A stretch of 64,000 bases of DNA from Spirulinaceae cyanobacterium SM2_1_0 (lineage in GTDB: Bacteria; Cyanobacteriota; Cyanobacteriia; Cyanobacteriales; Spirulinaceae), in NCBI GenBank assembly GCA_012031265.1, contig JAAUTY010000007.1, positions 51,340 through 115,339 of the forward strand, given 5' to 3'. The notes below the pieces were generated by a model that made no database searches, was not told the origin of the DNA, and worked only from the letters and a program-made list of their open reading frames with translations. Positions within the stretch are counted from its first letter, which is position 1, and each line of letters opens with the position of its first letter. The translations under genes were made by a program, and so were the position numbers. This document shows, piece by piece, positions 44,501 to 52,453 of this stretch.

Positions 44501-45410
44501 GGATCAAGCCGAGATCGGCAGCAGCGCCAAAGACCTCGGTGGTCAAACGAAGGCAGTTGAGCCGCAGATGAAACAGTCGGCTGAGAAGGGCGCTGACGAA
44601 GGGGCAGGCACAGAAGGCGGCCCCGATGAAGCGGCGGCAGGTGAAGGTCTCACCCAGGGCGATCAGGCGCTGGACATGGGCGCAAAAGCCGTCGGCGGCA
44701 TGGGTGGCAAGCTGGTGGAGGAATGGAAGAACAGCAGCAAGGCGGCTCAGGCAGAGTCAAAGCAGAACGAAGCTGAGCTGGACGACTTCAGCGGGCAAAT
44801 GGATGAGAACACCGAACAAGCCGAGGAAGCGATCGAGGGCACTGACGAGACCGAAGAGGAGCTTCAGGAAGCCGAGGAGGGTCTAGAGGAAGGCGAAGAA
44901 GAGCTGCTGACCATGCGCGAAGAGGCGCTGGTCACCGCCCAGGGATGGACAGAGGAGCACGCGGATACCCGTGATGCCATCTACGAGGATCTGGAAGACA
45001 TCATCCGTGATTCGGGTGAACGCGAGCAGAGCGACCTGAGCGAAAACCTGGAAGATGGCAGCCTGGCTGGGGAAGAACTCGACGGCGCTACTTACGAAGA
45101 CGAAGACCTCAGCGGCATCTCACTGGCGGGCGCGAGCTTGGAGGGGGCTGACTTCAGTGGCACTGACTTGAGTGAATGTGACATCTCGGCGGCGAATCTC
45201 AAGGGGGCTGACCTGAGTGAGGCGGATCTCACGGGCGCTGACCTCAGCGAGGCGAACCTGAGTGAGGCTGACTTGAAGAATGCTGACTTGACTGATGCTG
45301 ACCTCGGCAGCGCCAACTTGACAAAGGCTGATTTGACCGAGGCCGAGGTAACGGGAGCCGACTTCACGGATGCGACTCTGGAGGATGTGGTGGGTTACAG
45401 CGCTCCCTAA
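41532..45410 (+). CDS. Giant DUF4157 (eCIS-associated) protein with HEAVH motif, hydrophobic core and pentapeptide tail
   Basis: This 1292-residue protein combines parts rarely seen together. Residues about 50-85 hold the eCIS-cargo leader PIQTDLVVGKPNDKYEQEADSVAA. About 240-300 form a DUF4157 metallopeptidase-like domain (IEIHTDDEAAELCDLFGARAFTTQNHIFFGEGEY...LLFHEAVHTIQQG) with HExxH at 289-293. An acidic Gly/Glu/Asp linker follows. Residues about 515-560 and 600-692 are strongly hydrophobic, able to span or permeate a membrane. A Lys-rich region, coiled coil and about 22 pentapeptide repeats (ADLSE-type, about 1173-1290) end it. DUF4157 proteins are known cargo-associated factors of extracellular contractile injection systems. 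No sheath, tube or baseplate gene is in the window, so delivery is inference. Start supported by GGAG before ATG. Confidence 0.85.
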   Translation: MGRFWTAVARSPQRDKGTQSLQTKRRRDSGTSQSPSTAPDIQTQLRSAVYGHSIGAMPIQTDLVVGKPNDKYEQEADSVAASAMQMKPAATAVQPPSNSENAQQQADSPAVQRQDIAAGLGDLGGLDQLGDPAALGADQLGDLGTPDSATAGAGEQSGAGGDAPPPDALPPSGAGLDDGSAPESVLPPEVKEQIGAVDTGGAGSDGGQPGGDVEGKLQRAMASGGQPPSEDEQTALRDRLGILNPEVIEIHTDDEAAELCDLFGARAFTTQNHIFFGEGEYGDLELLFHEAVHTIQQGAVEASPPEGEMPNEGGAGGDAGALEDNLMTPDKDQTSLTDMVMTKPATDLIQRDEGEKAPGATEEKSQEDTEKAAAEQGDKDKEAAAAEMGGGDIEAGVEEEDVGDLGDRAAAAPGDAEPGIPDGVEMDAVEAEVDEEDVPDEADISEYEGTFWGDVVETEVPDWDNEVAAYDLFQGAAGDRDGFDIDEFFAGTSYDGIGTELEATANLDRDALIGQAFLTGFVEGLIEGGIQLAMQLALFGIMTAFPSIAPGLGAVLILSQLHDPKALAMGLAKGVTDSWDKIAGIGGIFSGEAVGWEAAALFFEFLLGIVMMVKAIIDIVDTIMQIVGALCFVLAKILYAIPFGIGVPAAIPLEAFSILMFNISKVLGIIKLFMTLAVIMPLQLLCMALRALDLKFSDATPEELLAKQEALTKHTKDFTKNGISSAGKLGMDSYKAKNPHEAKGSSGKSLKKDYKGAFDKSKFSYSGIKGKTDLAATKYSIGKTGGGNEVYAGFKGTGDFQAVTDRKTGRFHKDVYEDLFKDEKKADGTASWFKTSINKDSGDDDTTDEALIGDPVKAASAGIAGGVGSFTTKKEGKDAVKAYNTEEALRDRIVAGAEELPEPPYEDTMMAYDAATYGLIDLQQSRVELQGLRSANNWVRGEAQDSATAHQTMKGTAEGHKQMAVEQQDDLDDKMQKQNVAGEGAAETAGDQAEIGSSAKDLGGQTKAVEPQMKQSAEKGADEGAGTEGGPDEAAAGEGLTQGDQALDMGAKAVGGMGGKLVEEWKNSSKAAQAESKQNEAELDDFSGQMDENTEQAEEAIEGTDETEEELQEAEEGLEEGEEELLTMREEALVTAQGWTEEHADTRDAIYEDLEDIIRDSGEREQSDLSENLEDGSLAGEELDGATYEDEDLSGISLAGASLEGADFSGTDLSECDISAANLKGADLSEADLTGADLSEANLSEADLKNADLTDADLGSANLTKADLTEAEVTGADFTDATLEDVVGYSAP

Positions 45411-45452
45411 CCAGCAGGGCGATGCGATCGCCCTGAGAATCACCGCCAACGG

Positions 45453-46895
45453 CTACTCTAGCTCTGCTGTTGCCAGCGGTAACCGCAGTAAGAATGTTGT
45501 GTCTCCTGGCATGGCTGGCTCCAGTTGCAGCTCGCCGCCATGAGCACGGGCAATCGCGCGCGCCAAGCTCAGGCCCAAGCCTGTGCCCTCGACGCGGCGG
45601 TTGTGGGAGGGGTCGCCACGCTGGAAGCGGTCGAAAATGCGATCGCGCACCTTCACCCCAAGCTCCACCGATGCATTACTCACCCGCACCCAGACCTGCT
45701 GACGCGATCGCCTCGCCTGCAATCGCAGCCAGCCCTGCGGCAGGTTGTACTTAATCGCATTGCTGAGCAAGTTTTGCAGCACTTGGTTGAGCAGGTCGCG
45801 ATCGCCCCGCACCGTCAAACCCGGCTCAATCTCCGTCTTGATGCTCAGCTCTGGCGCGAGCCAGTCGAGATCAGCGGTCAGCTCCACCAGTAGCGCCGAG
45901 AGGTTCACTGTCTGCCGCTGCACCGTCATCTGCCCCGCATCTGCCAGCGACAGCAGCAACAGCTTACGAACAATGCTACTCAGACGGCTCACTTCGTCCA
46001 ATAGACGACCGATCTGCTGTTGAAGCGGCGATCCCGCCTCGACCGAATTTAGCATCCGCTCCAACTCGCCCTGTAAGATCGCCAGCGGCGTCTTCAGTTC
46101 GTGGGCCGCGTCGCCACTGAAGCGTGAGGCTTGGTTAAAACTGCGCTCCAGCCGCGCCAGCATGGCGTTGAAGACTGCGATCAGTTCTACCAACTCCACA
46201 TCTACATGCTCAAGGGTCACCCGCTGATCCAGCCCCTTGGCCGTGACCCGGCGCATCGTCCCCGTGAGCTGCTGCACCGGCCGCAGCGCCCGCCCGGATA
46301 AGATCCAGGCTCCGGCGGCGATCACCACCAACAATATCGGAATCGTCAGCACATAAGTATTGCGAATCGCCTGCATCTCGCGGTCAATCGCCGTGAGACT
46401 GACGGCGATCGCCATCTGCCCGCGTGGCAGCACCACCGTCCCCAACCGCCAAGTTTCCCCAGCCGCCCGCTGTGTTCTAGGCGTGACTTTCGGCCGCTGA
46501 CCCTGAGATGGCCTGCCCAAGGATTGCCTGGGTGGCAGTAGCGATCGCCCAGCCGGCCGCTCCAGCACTGGCAACACCAACCCAGCCGGCCAAGCATCAG
46601 ATTGGTAGGGTGGGCGATTGCCAGCTGCGACCCGCTGTAGCGCTGTCGTCGCCCCATTTATAGCCTGCAACTCCGCTACATACTCGCTCAGCTCTTGGGG
46701 GCTTCGCCGCCGACTGGCACGGAGCAATTGACTTTCGAGTTGCACGTCTAGGCGAGCGATTTTAGCCTCGCGGATCAGCCAGTAGGACAGCAACCCAAAA
46801 CCGATCAGCGCGCCGCCTGCGAGCGCGGTTGTCAGTAGCGCCAAGCGGCGACGCAGCGACGGCTGCCAGAGTTGCAAGGTGGGCAAATTTGGCAT
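45453..46895 (-). CDS. Sensor histidine kinase
   Basis: The 480-residue kinase has two membrane helices (LALLTTALAGGALIGFGLLSYWLI; TYVLTIPILLVVIAAGAWILSG) flanking a periplasmic sensor loop. A HAMP domain (RALRPVQQLTGTMRRVTAKGLDQRV) follows, then the H-box FSGDAAHELKTPLAIL with phospho-acceptor His265, N-box LLSNAIKYN, and G-boxes DRIFDRF and GTGLGLSLARAI. The layout resembles metal- or redox-responsive kinases of the CusS/NrsS/RppB type, but the periplasmic domain gives no clear ligand. Its ATG overlaps the regulator stop codon (TGATG), so the pair is translationally coupled. Confidence 0.9.
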   Translation of the reverse strand: MPNLPTLQLWQPSLRRRLALLTTALAGGALIGFGLLSYWLIREAKIARLDVQLESQLLRASRRRSPQELSEYVAELQAINGATTALQRVAAGNRPPYQSDAWPAGLVLPVLERPAGRSLLPPRQSLGRPSQGQRPKVTPRTQRAAGETWRLGTVVLPRGQMAIAVSLTAIDREMQAIRNTYVLTIPILLVVIAAGAWILSGRALRPVQQLTGTMRRVTAKGLDQRVTLEHVDVELVELIAVFNAMLARLERSFNQASRFSGDAAHELKTPLAILQGELERMLNSVEAGSPLQQQIGRLLDEVSRLSSIVRKLLLLSLADAGQMTVQRQTVNLSALLVELTADLDWLAPELSIKTEIEPGLTVRGDRDLLNQVLQNLLSNAIKYNLPQGWLRLQARRSRQQVWVRVSNASVELGVKVRDRIFDRFQRGDPSHNRRVEGTGLGLSLARAIARAHGGELQLEPAMPGDTTFLLRLPLATAELE

Positions 46896-47572
46896 CAGGA
46901 CTCCGGCTGGCGACAGCGGTAGCCGACGCCGCGCACACTTTCCAGCCAGCGATCGCCCGTCAATGGTTCAATCTTCTTCCGCAGGCGCTGAATGCAGACA
47001 TCGACCACATTCGTATTCGGATTGAAGTCGTAGCCCCAGACGTGTTCGAGGATTTGGGTGCGGGTGAAGACGCGGCCGGGCGATCGCAGCAGATATTCCA
47101 GCAGATTAAACTCCCGTGCCGTCAGCTCCACCGCCTGCCCCTCGCAACAGACCTCGCGGCTGATGCGGTCGAGCTGGAGCGGGCCGACCGTGAGGCGGTT
47201 TTGGCGATCGCCCACACTGCGCCGCACGACCGCGTGCAGACGGGCGACCAGCTCTTCCACAAAAAACGGCTTGGCAATATAGTCATCCGCGCCCAGGTTC
47301 AAGCCTGCAAGGCGATCGTCCAGCTCATGGCGTGCCGTCAGCAAGATGACTGGCGTATTGCGACCAGCCTGACGGAGTTGCTTGAGAATGAACAAACCAT
47401 CCTTGCCCGGAATCATGATGTCCAAGACAATGGCGTCGTAGTCCTCTCCCAGGGCGCGCTCGTAGGCTTCATCGCCGTGGTCGCAATAGGTCACGACGAA
47501 GCCCTGTTCTTGCAAACCAACTTGCACAAAGTCGGCAATTCTGGCTTCGTCCTCGACTAACAGTACGTGCAT
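46895..47572 (-). CDS. OmpR/PhoB-type response regulator
   Basis: The 225-residue protein has a receiver domain (MHVLLVEDEARIADF; phosphorylation site Asp51 in IVLDIMIPGKDG; Lys in YIAKPFFVEEL) and a winged-helix effector (LTAREFNLLEYLLRSPGRVFTRTQILEHVWGYDFNPNTNVVDVCIQRLRKKIE). It is the partner of the overlapping kinase and probably binds tandem direct repeats near its targets. The divergent repeat-protein gene at 47728, 155 bp away, is a candidate target. Regulation is inference. Confidence 0.92.
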   Translation of the reverse strand: MHVLLVEDEARIADFVQVGLQEQGFVVTYCDHGDEAYERALGEDYDAIVLDIMIPGKDGLFILKQLRQAGRNTPVILLTARHELDDRLAGLNLGADDYIAKPFFVEELVARLHAVVRRSVGDRQNRLTVGPLQLDRISREVCCEGQAVELTAREFNLLEYLLRSPGRVFTRTQILEHVWGYDFNPNTNVVDVCIQRLRKKIEPLTGDRWLESVRGVGYRCRQPES

Positions 47573-47727
47573 GACTCGCGGGTTGCTGGCAATTCACCGT
47601 CGAGTTAGTTATAGCAGTCCAGAATTACAAAACTGTAATCTTGACTCGCTGCGAGTTGTCATTTTAGTGGTGCTTAATCGAAAGCATCGACCGATTCACC
47701 CCTTAGTTTTTGAGGCATTGACTGACG

Positions 47728-48302
47728 ATGCAATTCAACACCAAACTGCTCGCCTTCTCGACAGCCGCGCTACTCCTCGGTTCTGCGGGCTATGCCGCGA
47801 TCGCCCAAACCACCACTCAACCCACAGAACCCACACTACAACTCGCCCAAGCCGAACCCGAGCAACGCCAGCGCCGCCGCCGGGACTTCGCCGCCGCCGC
47901 CCAGCAACTCGGCGTCACCGAGCAACAACTCCGGGATGCGCTCGGCGTCCCGGCCGAGCGTCCGGCTGACGGCAGCCGTCCGCCCCGCCCCCGACTTCGC
48001 CGCTGCCGCTCAGCAACTCGGTGTGACCGAGGAAGCCCTGAAGGAAGCCCTGGGTGCGCACCGTCGCCACTCGCGTCCGAATTTAGCCGCCGCCGCCCAA
48101 GAGCTGGGCATCAGTGAACAGCAGCGTCCGAGATGCCCTCGGCTTTCCAGCCGAGCGTCCGGCTGACGGCAGCCGTCCGCCGCGCCCCGACTTCGCCGCC
48201 GCCGCCCAGCAACTCGGCATCACCGAGGAACAACTGCGGGAAGTGCTGCGCCGCCACCGCCCCGAACGCCCCGCTGAGCGCGGCAATCAGCCTCCTGCTT
48301 AG
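47728..48302 (+). pseudogene. Secreted protein of tandem LGVTEQQLRDALG repeats, frameshifted
   Basis: It begins with a signal peptide (MQFNTKLLAFSTAALLLGSAGYAAIAQ). Repeats of the form DFAAAAQQLGVTEQQLRDALGVPAERPADGSRPPRP appear about four times, in three different frames. Comparison of copies shows an extra C in the C-run near 47989 and an extra G near 48131; correcting both gives one frame to the stop at 48302, about 191 residues. The helix-turn-helix-like unit is Arg/Pro-linked; function unknown. It diverges from a two-component regulator and may be controlled by it. Either true decay or indel errors explain the frame breaks. Confidence 0.65.
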
Positions 48303-48369
48303 TCGAGACCCTGAGCTTCAGCCCTGACCACGTTTTCTGACAATCTGGGGAGCGCGGCTTCTCGCCTCC

Positions 48370-48480
48370 CTAGTACTGCTATGTGGAGTTTTGAGTTCTA
48401 AATTTTGAGTTTTGAGTGCCTGCAATCCGGGGATCCTGGGGATTTTGAATGGGCGTCTCATTTCCGCTGTCCTGTACTAG
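48370..48480. mobile_element. 111-bp MITE-like repeat, copy 4
   Basis: It begins CTAGTACTGCTATGTGGAG and ends CCTGTACTAG; same length as the three other copies, slightly more diverged at the left end. It lies after the frameshifted repeat-protein gene. Confidence 0.72.
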
Positions 48481-48736
48481 CTGGTTAATCGCCAATTCCA
48501 AGGAACCGGGTGCAACATTGCACTTTGGTTCTTTTTTTTGACCGGGTGTGGAGGGATCAGGGCAGAGGTTGACACCGATTTTGGGGGGCGATCGCCGCTG
48601 GCATCGCCTCGGCAAAACCCAAACCGTTCGGCAGAGTCCCAGTCAAGCAAGAATCCGCTTTTTGGCAGGGGTATCGTCGCTACGCCATCGCGATAATAAC
48701 AGTGATGACTCAGTGCTACGGTGGAAGAACGCCGCC

Positions 48737-48771
48737 GCAAGCTAGCAGACAGGTAATTTTGGCTAGCTTGC
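48737..48771. promoter_or_regulatory. 10-bp inverted repeat in long intergenic region
   Basis: GCAAGCTAGC (48737-48746) and GCTAGCTTGC (48762-48771) are exact inverted repeats 15 bp apart, about 280 bp before the 49049 gene. The arms include the GCTAGC core also found in the 20-bp palindrome at 31965. A regulator site or RNA hairpin is possible. Confidence 0.35.
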
Positions 48772-49048
48772 GAAATCGTCGGATCTCTCTGTGAAGATAC
48801 CTAAAGTCCAAAGTAAAGATTGTCACGTGGACGTATCGCCCGTCACAGAGAACTCGTTAGTCTGGAAGTGTAGAATTAAAGATTACTGCACTGATGAGGG
48901 CGAGCAGCGATCGCCAAAGTGCTGGCGACTGATCTGAGTTGGATCAGGCGCTATTTTGGCAATCGGTGCCTGTGTGACTATTGACCACGGGTGTCGAGAT
49001 AGCAGTGCAAATAGTGAAAACTTTTTTATAGTTGGGGAGCGGTAAGTA

Positions 49049-49549
49049 ATGCAAACATCTTGGCGACGTTGGCAGCGCCGACTGGTAAGAACTTTGAGTG
49101 TCAGCATTCTTGGTCTAGGCTTAACCCTCGTAGAAGCTGGCTCGCTCGCCGCAGCGGAACTGGATACAGCGGCATTGACCCCAACGAAACAAGCGGTCGC
49201 GAATACCCAATTAACTGACGGGACTTATTTCTTCGGTCAAGTCCCTGAAGCGGGTGTGATTGGCTACGAATATCTGGTATTTGAGATTCGCAACGGTCGG
49301 GTCATGGGAGCAATCTATGCACCGCGCTCTGAGTATAGTTGCTTCACGGGCACGGCTCAGAATGGTGTGTTAGCACTGAGTATTACGGATCCCTACGACG
49401 ATCAGGTTTACCCCTACGCGATCGCCCTGGAAACGCCCAGCACACTCGCAGCGGGTCAGGCTCAGTCAGCGGTCAGCCTCACGGGTCACCATCGCATTCA
49501 GACCCTGCGCGAACTCGAGCAGCAGTTGCTCACAGCCTGCCGTCCGTAG
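49049..49549 (+). CDS. Secreted protein of unknown function
   Basis: The 166-residue product starts MQTSWRRWQRRLVRTLSVSILGLGLTLVEAGSLAAAELD, a clear signal peptide. The mature part is beta-rich: LTDGTYFFGQVPEAGVIGYEYLVFEIRNGRVMGAIYAPRSEYSCFTGTAQNGVLAL, with two cysteines (SCFTG and LLTACRP) that could form a disulfide. I recognise a cyanobacterial type but no named function. A clear terminator follows at 49597-49623. It converges with the CHAT protein gene. Confidence 0.78.
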   Translation: MQTSWRRWQRRLVRTLSVSILGLGLTLVEAGSLAAAELDTAALTPTKQAVANTQLTDGTYFFGQVPEAGVIGYEYLVFEIRNGRVMGAIYAPRSEYSCFTGTAQNGVLALSITDPYDDQVYPYAIALETPSTLAAGQAQSAVSLTGHHRIQTLRELEQQLLTACRP

Positions 49550-49596
49550 ATTGCCGGGGCTTGTCTGCATAAAGATGCGGTTGAAACCCTAGAAAG

Positions 49597-49623
49597 CCGG
49601 TCACTCAAGCAGCGACCGGTTTT
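49597..49623 (+). terminator. Rho-independent terminator after the secreted protein gene
   Basis: CCGGTC (49597-49602) and GACCGG (49614-49619) form a perfect 6-bp stem with an 11-base loop, followed by TTTTTGCTTTT. It ends the plus-strand transcript of the 49049 gene. Confidence 0.8.
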
Positions 49624-49658
49624 TGCTTTTGGGCAGCAGCAACCGAGGCGCGGTTTAT

Positions 49659-51983
49659 TTAACGACCCAGGGCTTGCCAGTCGGCGATCGCCGCCTCCGA
49701 CCACAGCCACTGTGAACTCAGGGCATCGGTTTGAAATTCCAGCGGCGCTTCTGAGAGGACAACTTGGCGCAGGCGGCGGGCTTGGTCAGCGAGGGTGGTC
49801 GCGCGATCGCCGTCACCCGCCTCAGCCAATTGCGCCAAGCTCAGCGCCAAACCGGCGTAGGCGGTCAGGACTTCAGCCTGGGCAGTGGCAGGTAATGCCG
49901 AGATGTCTCCCTCTTCCACATCTTCCAGCGCCGCATACCAAGTTTGCTGCGCGGCCTGATAATTGCCTTCGGCATAGAGCGCGAAACCCAGAGCATTGCG
50001 ATAAGCCAATCCTTGCGGCTCGTCTCGCACCGCCTGCTCCCAGTAGCGGCGAGCATCGTCGATGCTGAAGTCATCGTTGGCCTCGACCTTGGCGTTTTGC
50101 CAAGCGAGGCGACCGCGCAAAAAGCCAATTTCCGGCCGATCGAGTGCCTCGACGGGCACAGCCGCGAGGGCGGACTGAGCATAGGAGAGGGCATTGCGAT
50201 CTAGAAGGGCTGCGACCGCTGCTGCCCCTTCTGCCCACTGCGTCTGGTCAAACTGGTTGATCGCTAGGGCAGTGAGACGCTCGGTGCTGACTTCGTTGAG
50301 ATCGCGATCGCCGCCCTCCTCCAGCGGTTCCGACTGCGCCAGGACGGCGGCGACCGGCGATGGCAAAGCTTGTTGCACAGCGGGAGAGCGTAGGGCAACG
50401 GCGACAGCAATCCCGGCGATCGCCCCCGTTCCCGCCAGCGCACTCAGCAGCCACCAAAGCCGACGACTTCGCGACGGCGGTGCGGGCGATGCAGACGGCA
50501 CAGTCGTCACGATCAAGGGTTGCGTCGGTGGCTCAACCAATTCCACGATGGATGAGTCAGCAGCCGGTGTTGCCCAAGTTGTCGCGGCAGACGTTTGCTC
50601 CGCGTGGCCACTGAAGTCTTCGAGAATGCTGGTCACTAATTTTGCGTCGGCCTGATCACCAGCCGCTGGGGTCGCATCAGCCGCCGCCGCAGTAGTGCCA
50701 TTGACCCGGCCCACCCCCAGATTGCGACTCGCTTCGGCGGCATTGGCTAAGGCGGCGAGGGGTCGCTCGTCAGGGTCATCCAGGAGCGCCATCGCCGCAT
50801 CATTGCGACCGTCCAGCCAGTGCCCATCGTAGTGAGGATGCTGGTACAGCACGGGTAGCGCCCAGTAAAGCTGATGGGAACCGTAAGCGGCGATCAAACC
50901 CTGGCGGGCGCGGCTGAGGCTGACATCAATGGGATAACCCTGATCGAGGTTGCGGTAGAGCAAGCGCGTCAGTGTCAGCGCGACTTCATCGGGGATGCGC
51001 TCGGCCATCGCCAGCACTGCCGGAATCCCGTGGCGCACCAGCGCCTGCGCCAGGTTATTGGTTTCCGCATCGGCGAGTACGGTGTCTGCGCCCCGGCAGG
51101 AATTGAGGACGGCGAGTTGAATGCCATTGTTCGCCAATAAGCCTGCGAGATCGTCGCCGTGTAGGCGTTCGGTTAAACCAGTTGTGTGGTTCACCAAGTA
51201 GAGATCACCGCCGGAGTTGCTGAGATTGCTGTGACCGGCATAGTGAAAGATTTGAAAATTGCCCCGCTCGAGCGCCTGGGTCAACTCTTCGCAACCTGGC
51301 TGCTCGAGAATCGTCAGCTCCAGGGGCGGTAGACCTCGCTCGGTCGCGCCGCTGAGTTCCGCTTGCAAGTGAGTCGTTTCTTGGTAGAGAGACAGGGTTT
51401 CTTGATCCTGGGGGGCGGCGATCGCCATCAGAATCCGCACTGGCTCACCAGTCTGGCGCTGCGACTCAACGAGCGCACGCACTGCGCCGTGGCGATAGCG
51501 CGAAAAGGCGACATCAGTTCCCGTCGCGAGGGGTAAGTTCCCGGCTTGCATGACTTCCCAGGGCAGGCGCGGCAGGCGATCGCCCCGCAACCCCAACCGT
51601 AGGCGCAAGACTTGGTGCTGGTGGTGCGCGACACCTTGCGCGACCAACCAACTGTCGCGCAGGCTCCCCTGGAACAGGGCCTCGTAGAGTTCTTGCCCCA
51701 AGTTCGTCAAGGTGAGCATCGCTGTCTGACTGTTGCCATTACCGGTATCACCCGGATTAGACACCAGAGTAGCGGCGAAATCCTCCGGCCAACCGGCTCC
51801 GGCGGCTTGCAACAAACTCAGCATCGGATCATCCATCAACTGCCGAGCCTGTTGCAGCCAGCGCTCGACGGGCCACTCAAGCTGTTCTTCGGCAAGGGGG
51901 ACGCCCGGGGGCACGCGCTCGGCACGGACAAGGTGGCGATCGCCTCCGAGCGGGGTGATGGAAAGTTGAAATTCTTGAACCAT
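49659..51983 (-). CDS. Membrane-anchored CHAT-domain protein with TPR-like tail
   Basis: The 774-residue protein has an N-terminal region, then a CHAT (caspase-like) domain at about 130-400. The catalytic dyad is His251 (FQIFHYAGHSNL) and Cys296 (QLAVLNSCRGAD). A low-complexity linker leads to a membrane helix (RLWWLLSALAGTGAIAGIAVAVAL) at about 530-550, and the C-terminal part is helical and TPR-like (DARRYWEQAVRDEPQGLAYRNALGFALYAEGNYQAAQQTWYAALEDV). CHAT proteases are known in bacterial cell-death and defence pathways and are common in cyanobacteria; a partner or substrate is not evident. The ATG at 51983 (MVQEFQLSI) is preferred over one 46 codons upstream. Confidence 0.87.
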   Translation of the reverse strand: MVQEFQLSITPLGGDRHLVRAERVPPGVPLAEEQLEWPVERWLQQARQLMDDPMLSLLQAAGAGWPEDFAATLVSNPGDTGNGNSQTAMLTLTNLGQELYEALFQGSLRDSWLVAQGVAHHQHQVLRLRLGLRGDRLPRLPWEVMQAGNLPLATGTDVAFSRYRHGAVRALVESQRQTGEPVRILMAIAAPQDQETLSLYQETTHLQAELSGATERGLPPLELTILEQPGCEELTQALERGNFQIFHYAGHSNLSNSGGDLYLVNHTTGLTERLHGDDLAGLLANNGIQLAVLNSCRGADTVLADAETNNLAQALVRHGIPAVLAMAERIPDEVALTLTRLLYRNLDQGYPIDVSLSRARQGLIAAYGSHQLYWALPVLYQHPHYDGHWLDGRNDAAMALLDDPDERPLAALANAAEASRNLGVGRVNGTTAAAADATPAAGDQADAKLVTSILEDFSGHAEQTSAATTWATPAADSSIVELVEPPTQPLIVTTVPSASPAPPSRSRRLWWLLSALAGTGAIAGIAVAVALRSPAVQQALPSPVAAVLAQSEPLEEGGDRDLNEVSTERLTALAINQFDQTQWAEGAAAVAALLDRNALSYAQSALAAVPVEALDRPEIGFLRGRLAWQNAKVEANDDFSIDDARRYWEQAVRDEPQGLAYRNALGFALYAEGNYQAAQQTWYAALEDVEEGDISALPATAQAEVLTAYAGLALSLAQLAEAGDGDRATTLADQARRLRQVVLSEAPLEFQTDALSSQWLWSEAAIADWQALGR

Positions 51984-52453
51984 GACAGTGGGTAGTGGCT
52001 GGTTGAGTTTGAGCCTGGCGATCGCTAGCTGGTGGCTGCGGCCCCAATAGTCGGGACTACAGCGCGGGTTGGTAGGTTTCCGCGTCCAACCCGCGCCCAG
52101 CAACACAAACCAGCCGATCACCTCACACCTACCTTCTCCCTCCCGAGCCCGGATGCACCGATCGGGATGTTTTTGGGGATGTGCAGTCGGGTGACCAGCG
52201 CACTACCGTTACTAAGGATATGGCTGCGAACTTTTGTAATCCCCAGTGGAGAGTAAGAAAACCCGGCGGCTTTTGGCTCCGATAAGCTGACCAGCCGCCA
52301 AGGCGAGCGACGAGCCAAGTCACCCAATTCTAAAGAGTGGAGCCGATCAGGAACTGAGGTGCTGGTGAAGCCTGTGACGCTTCAATGATTCCTAAGCTGG
52401 GAGTTTAGGTGAGGAGTCGTCTCAGTTTTGACTGAAGATGAGTGTAGATCGCC
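51984..52453. other. Intergenic region, nothing recognised
   Basis: The 470-base region between two minus-strand genes contains only GC-rich sequence with HIP1 copies upstream of the CHAT gene. No repeat-family member or RNA gene is visible. Confidence 0.5.

Larger units (their letters stand above)
48303..49048. other. Long intergenic region with repeat and inverted repeat
   Basis: This 746-base region contains the 111-bp element at 48370-48480 and a 10-bp inverted repeat (GCAAGCTAGC...GCTAGCTTGC) at 48737-48771. An AT-richer stretch just before 49049 is a likely promoter. No gene is seen. Confidence 0.55.

Noticed and set aside
45090..45400. Tandem-like 15-bp periodicity
   Set aside because: It is the coding imprint of pentapeptide repeats, not an independent DNA satellite or CRISPR array.
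45414..45434. CAGGGCGA/TCGCCCTG hairpin between convergent genes as a terminator
   Set aside because: It is built around a HIP1-like sequence and lacks a T-run, so it is not distinctive enough to list.
46829..47560. 243-codon plus-strand frame opposite the response regulator
   Set aside because: The regulator on the other strand has all receiver and winged-helix motifs; this frame has none.
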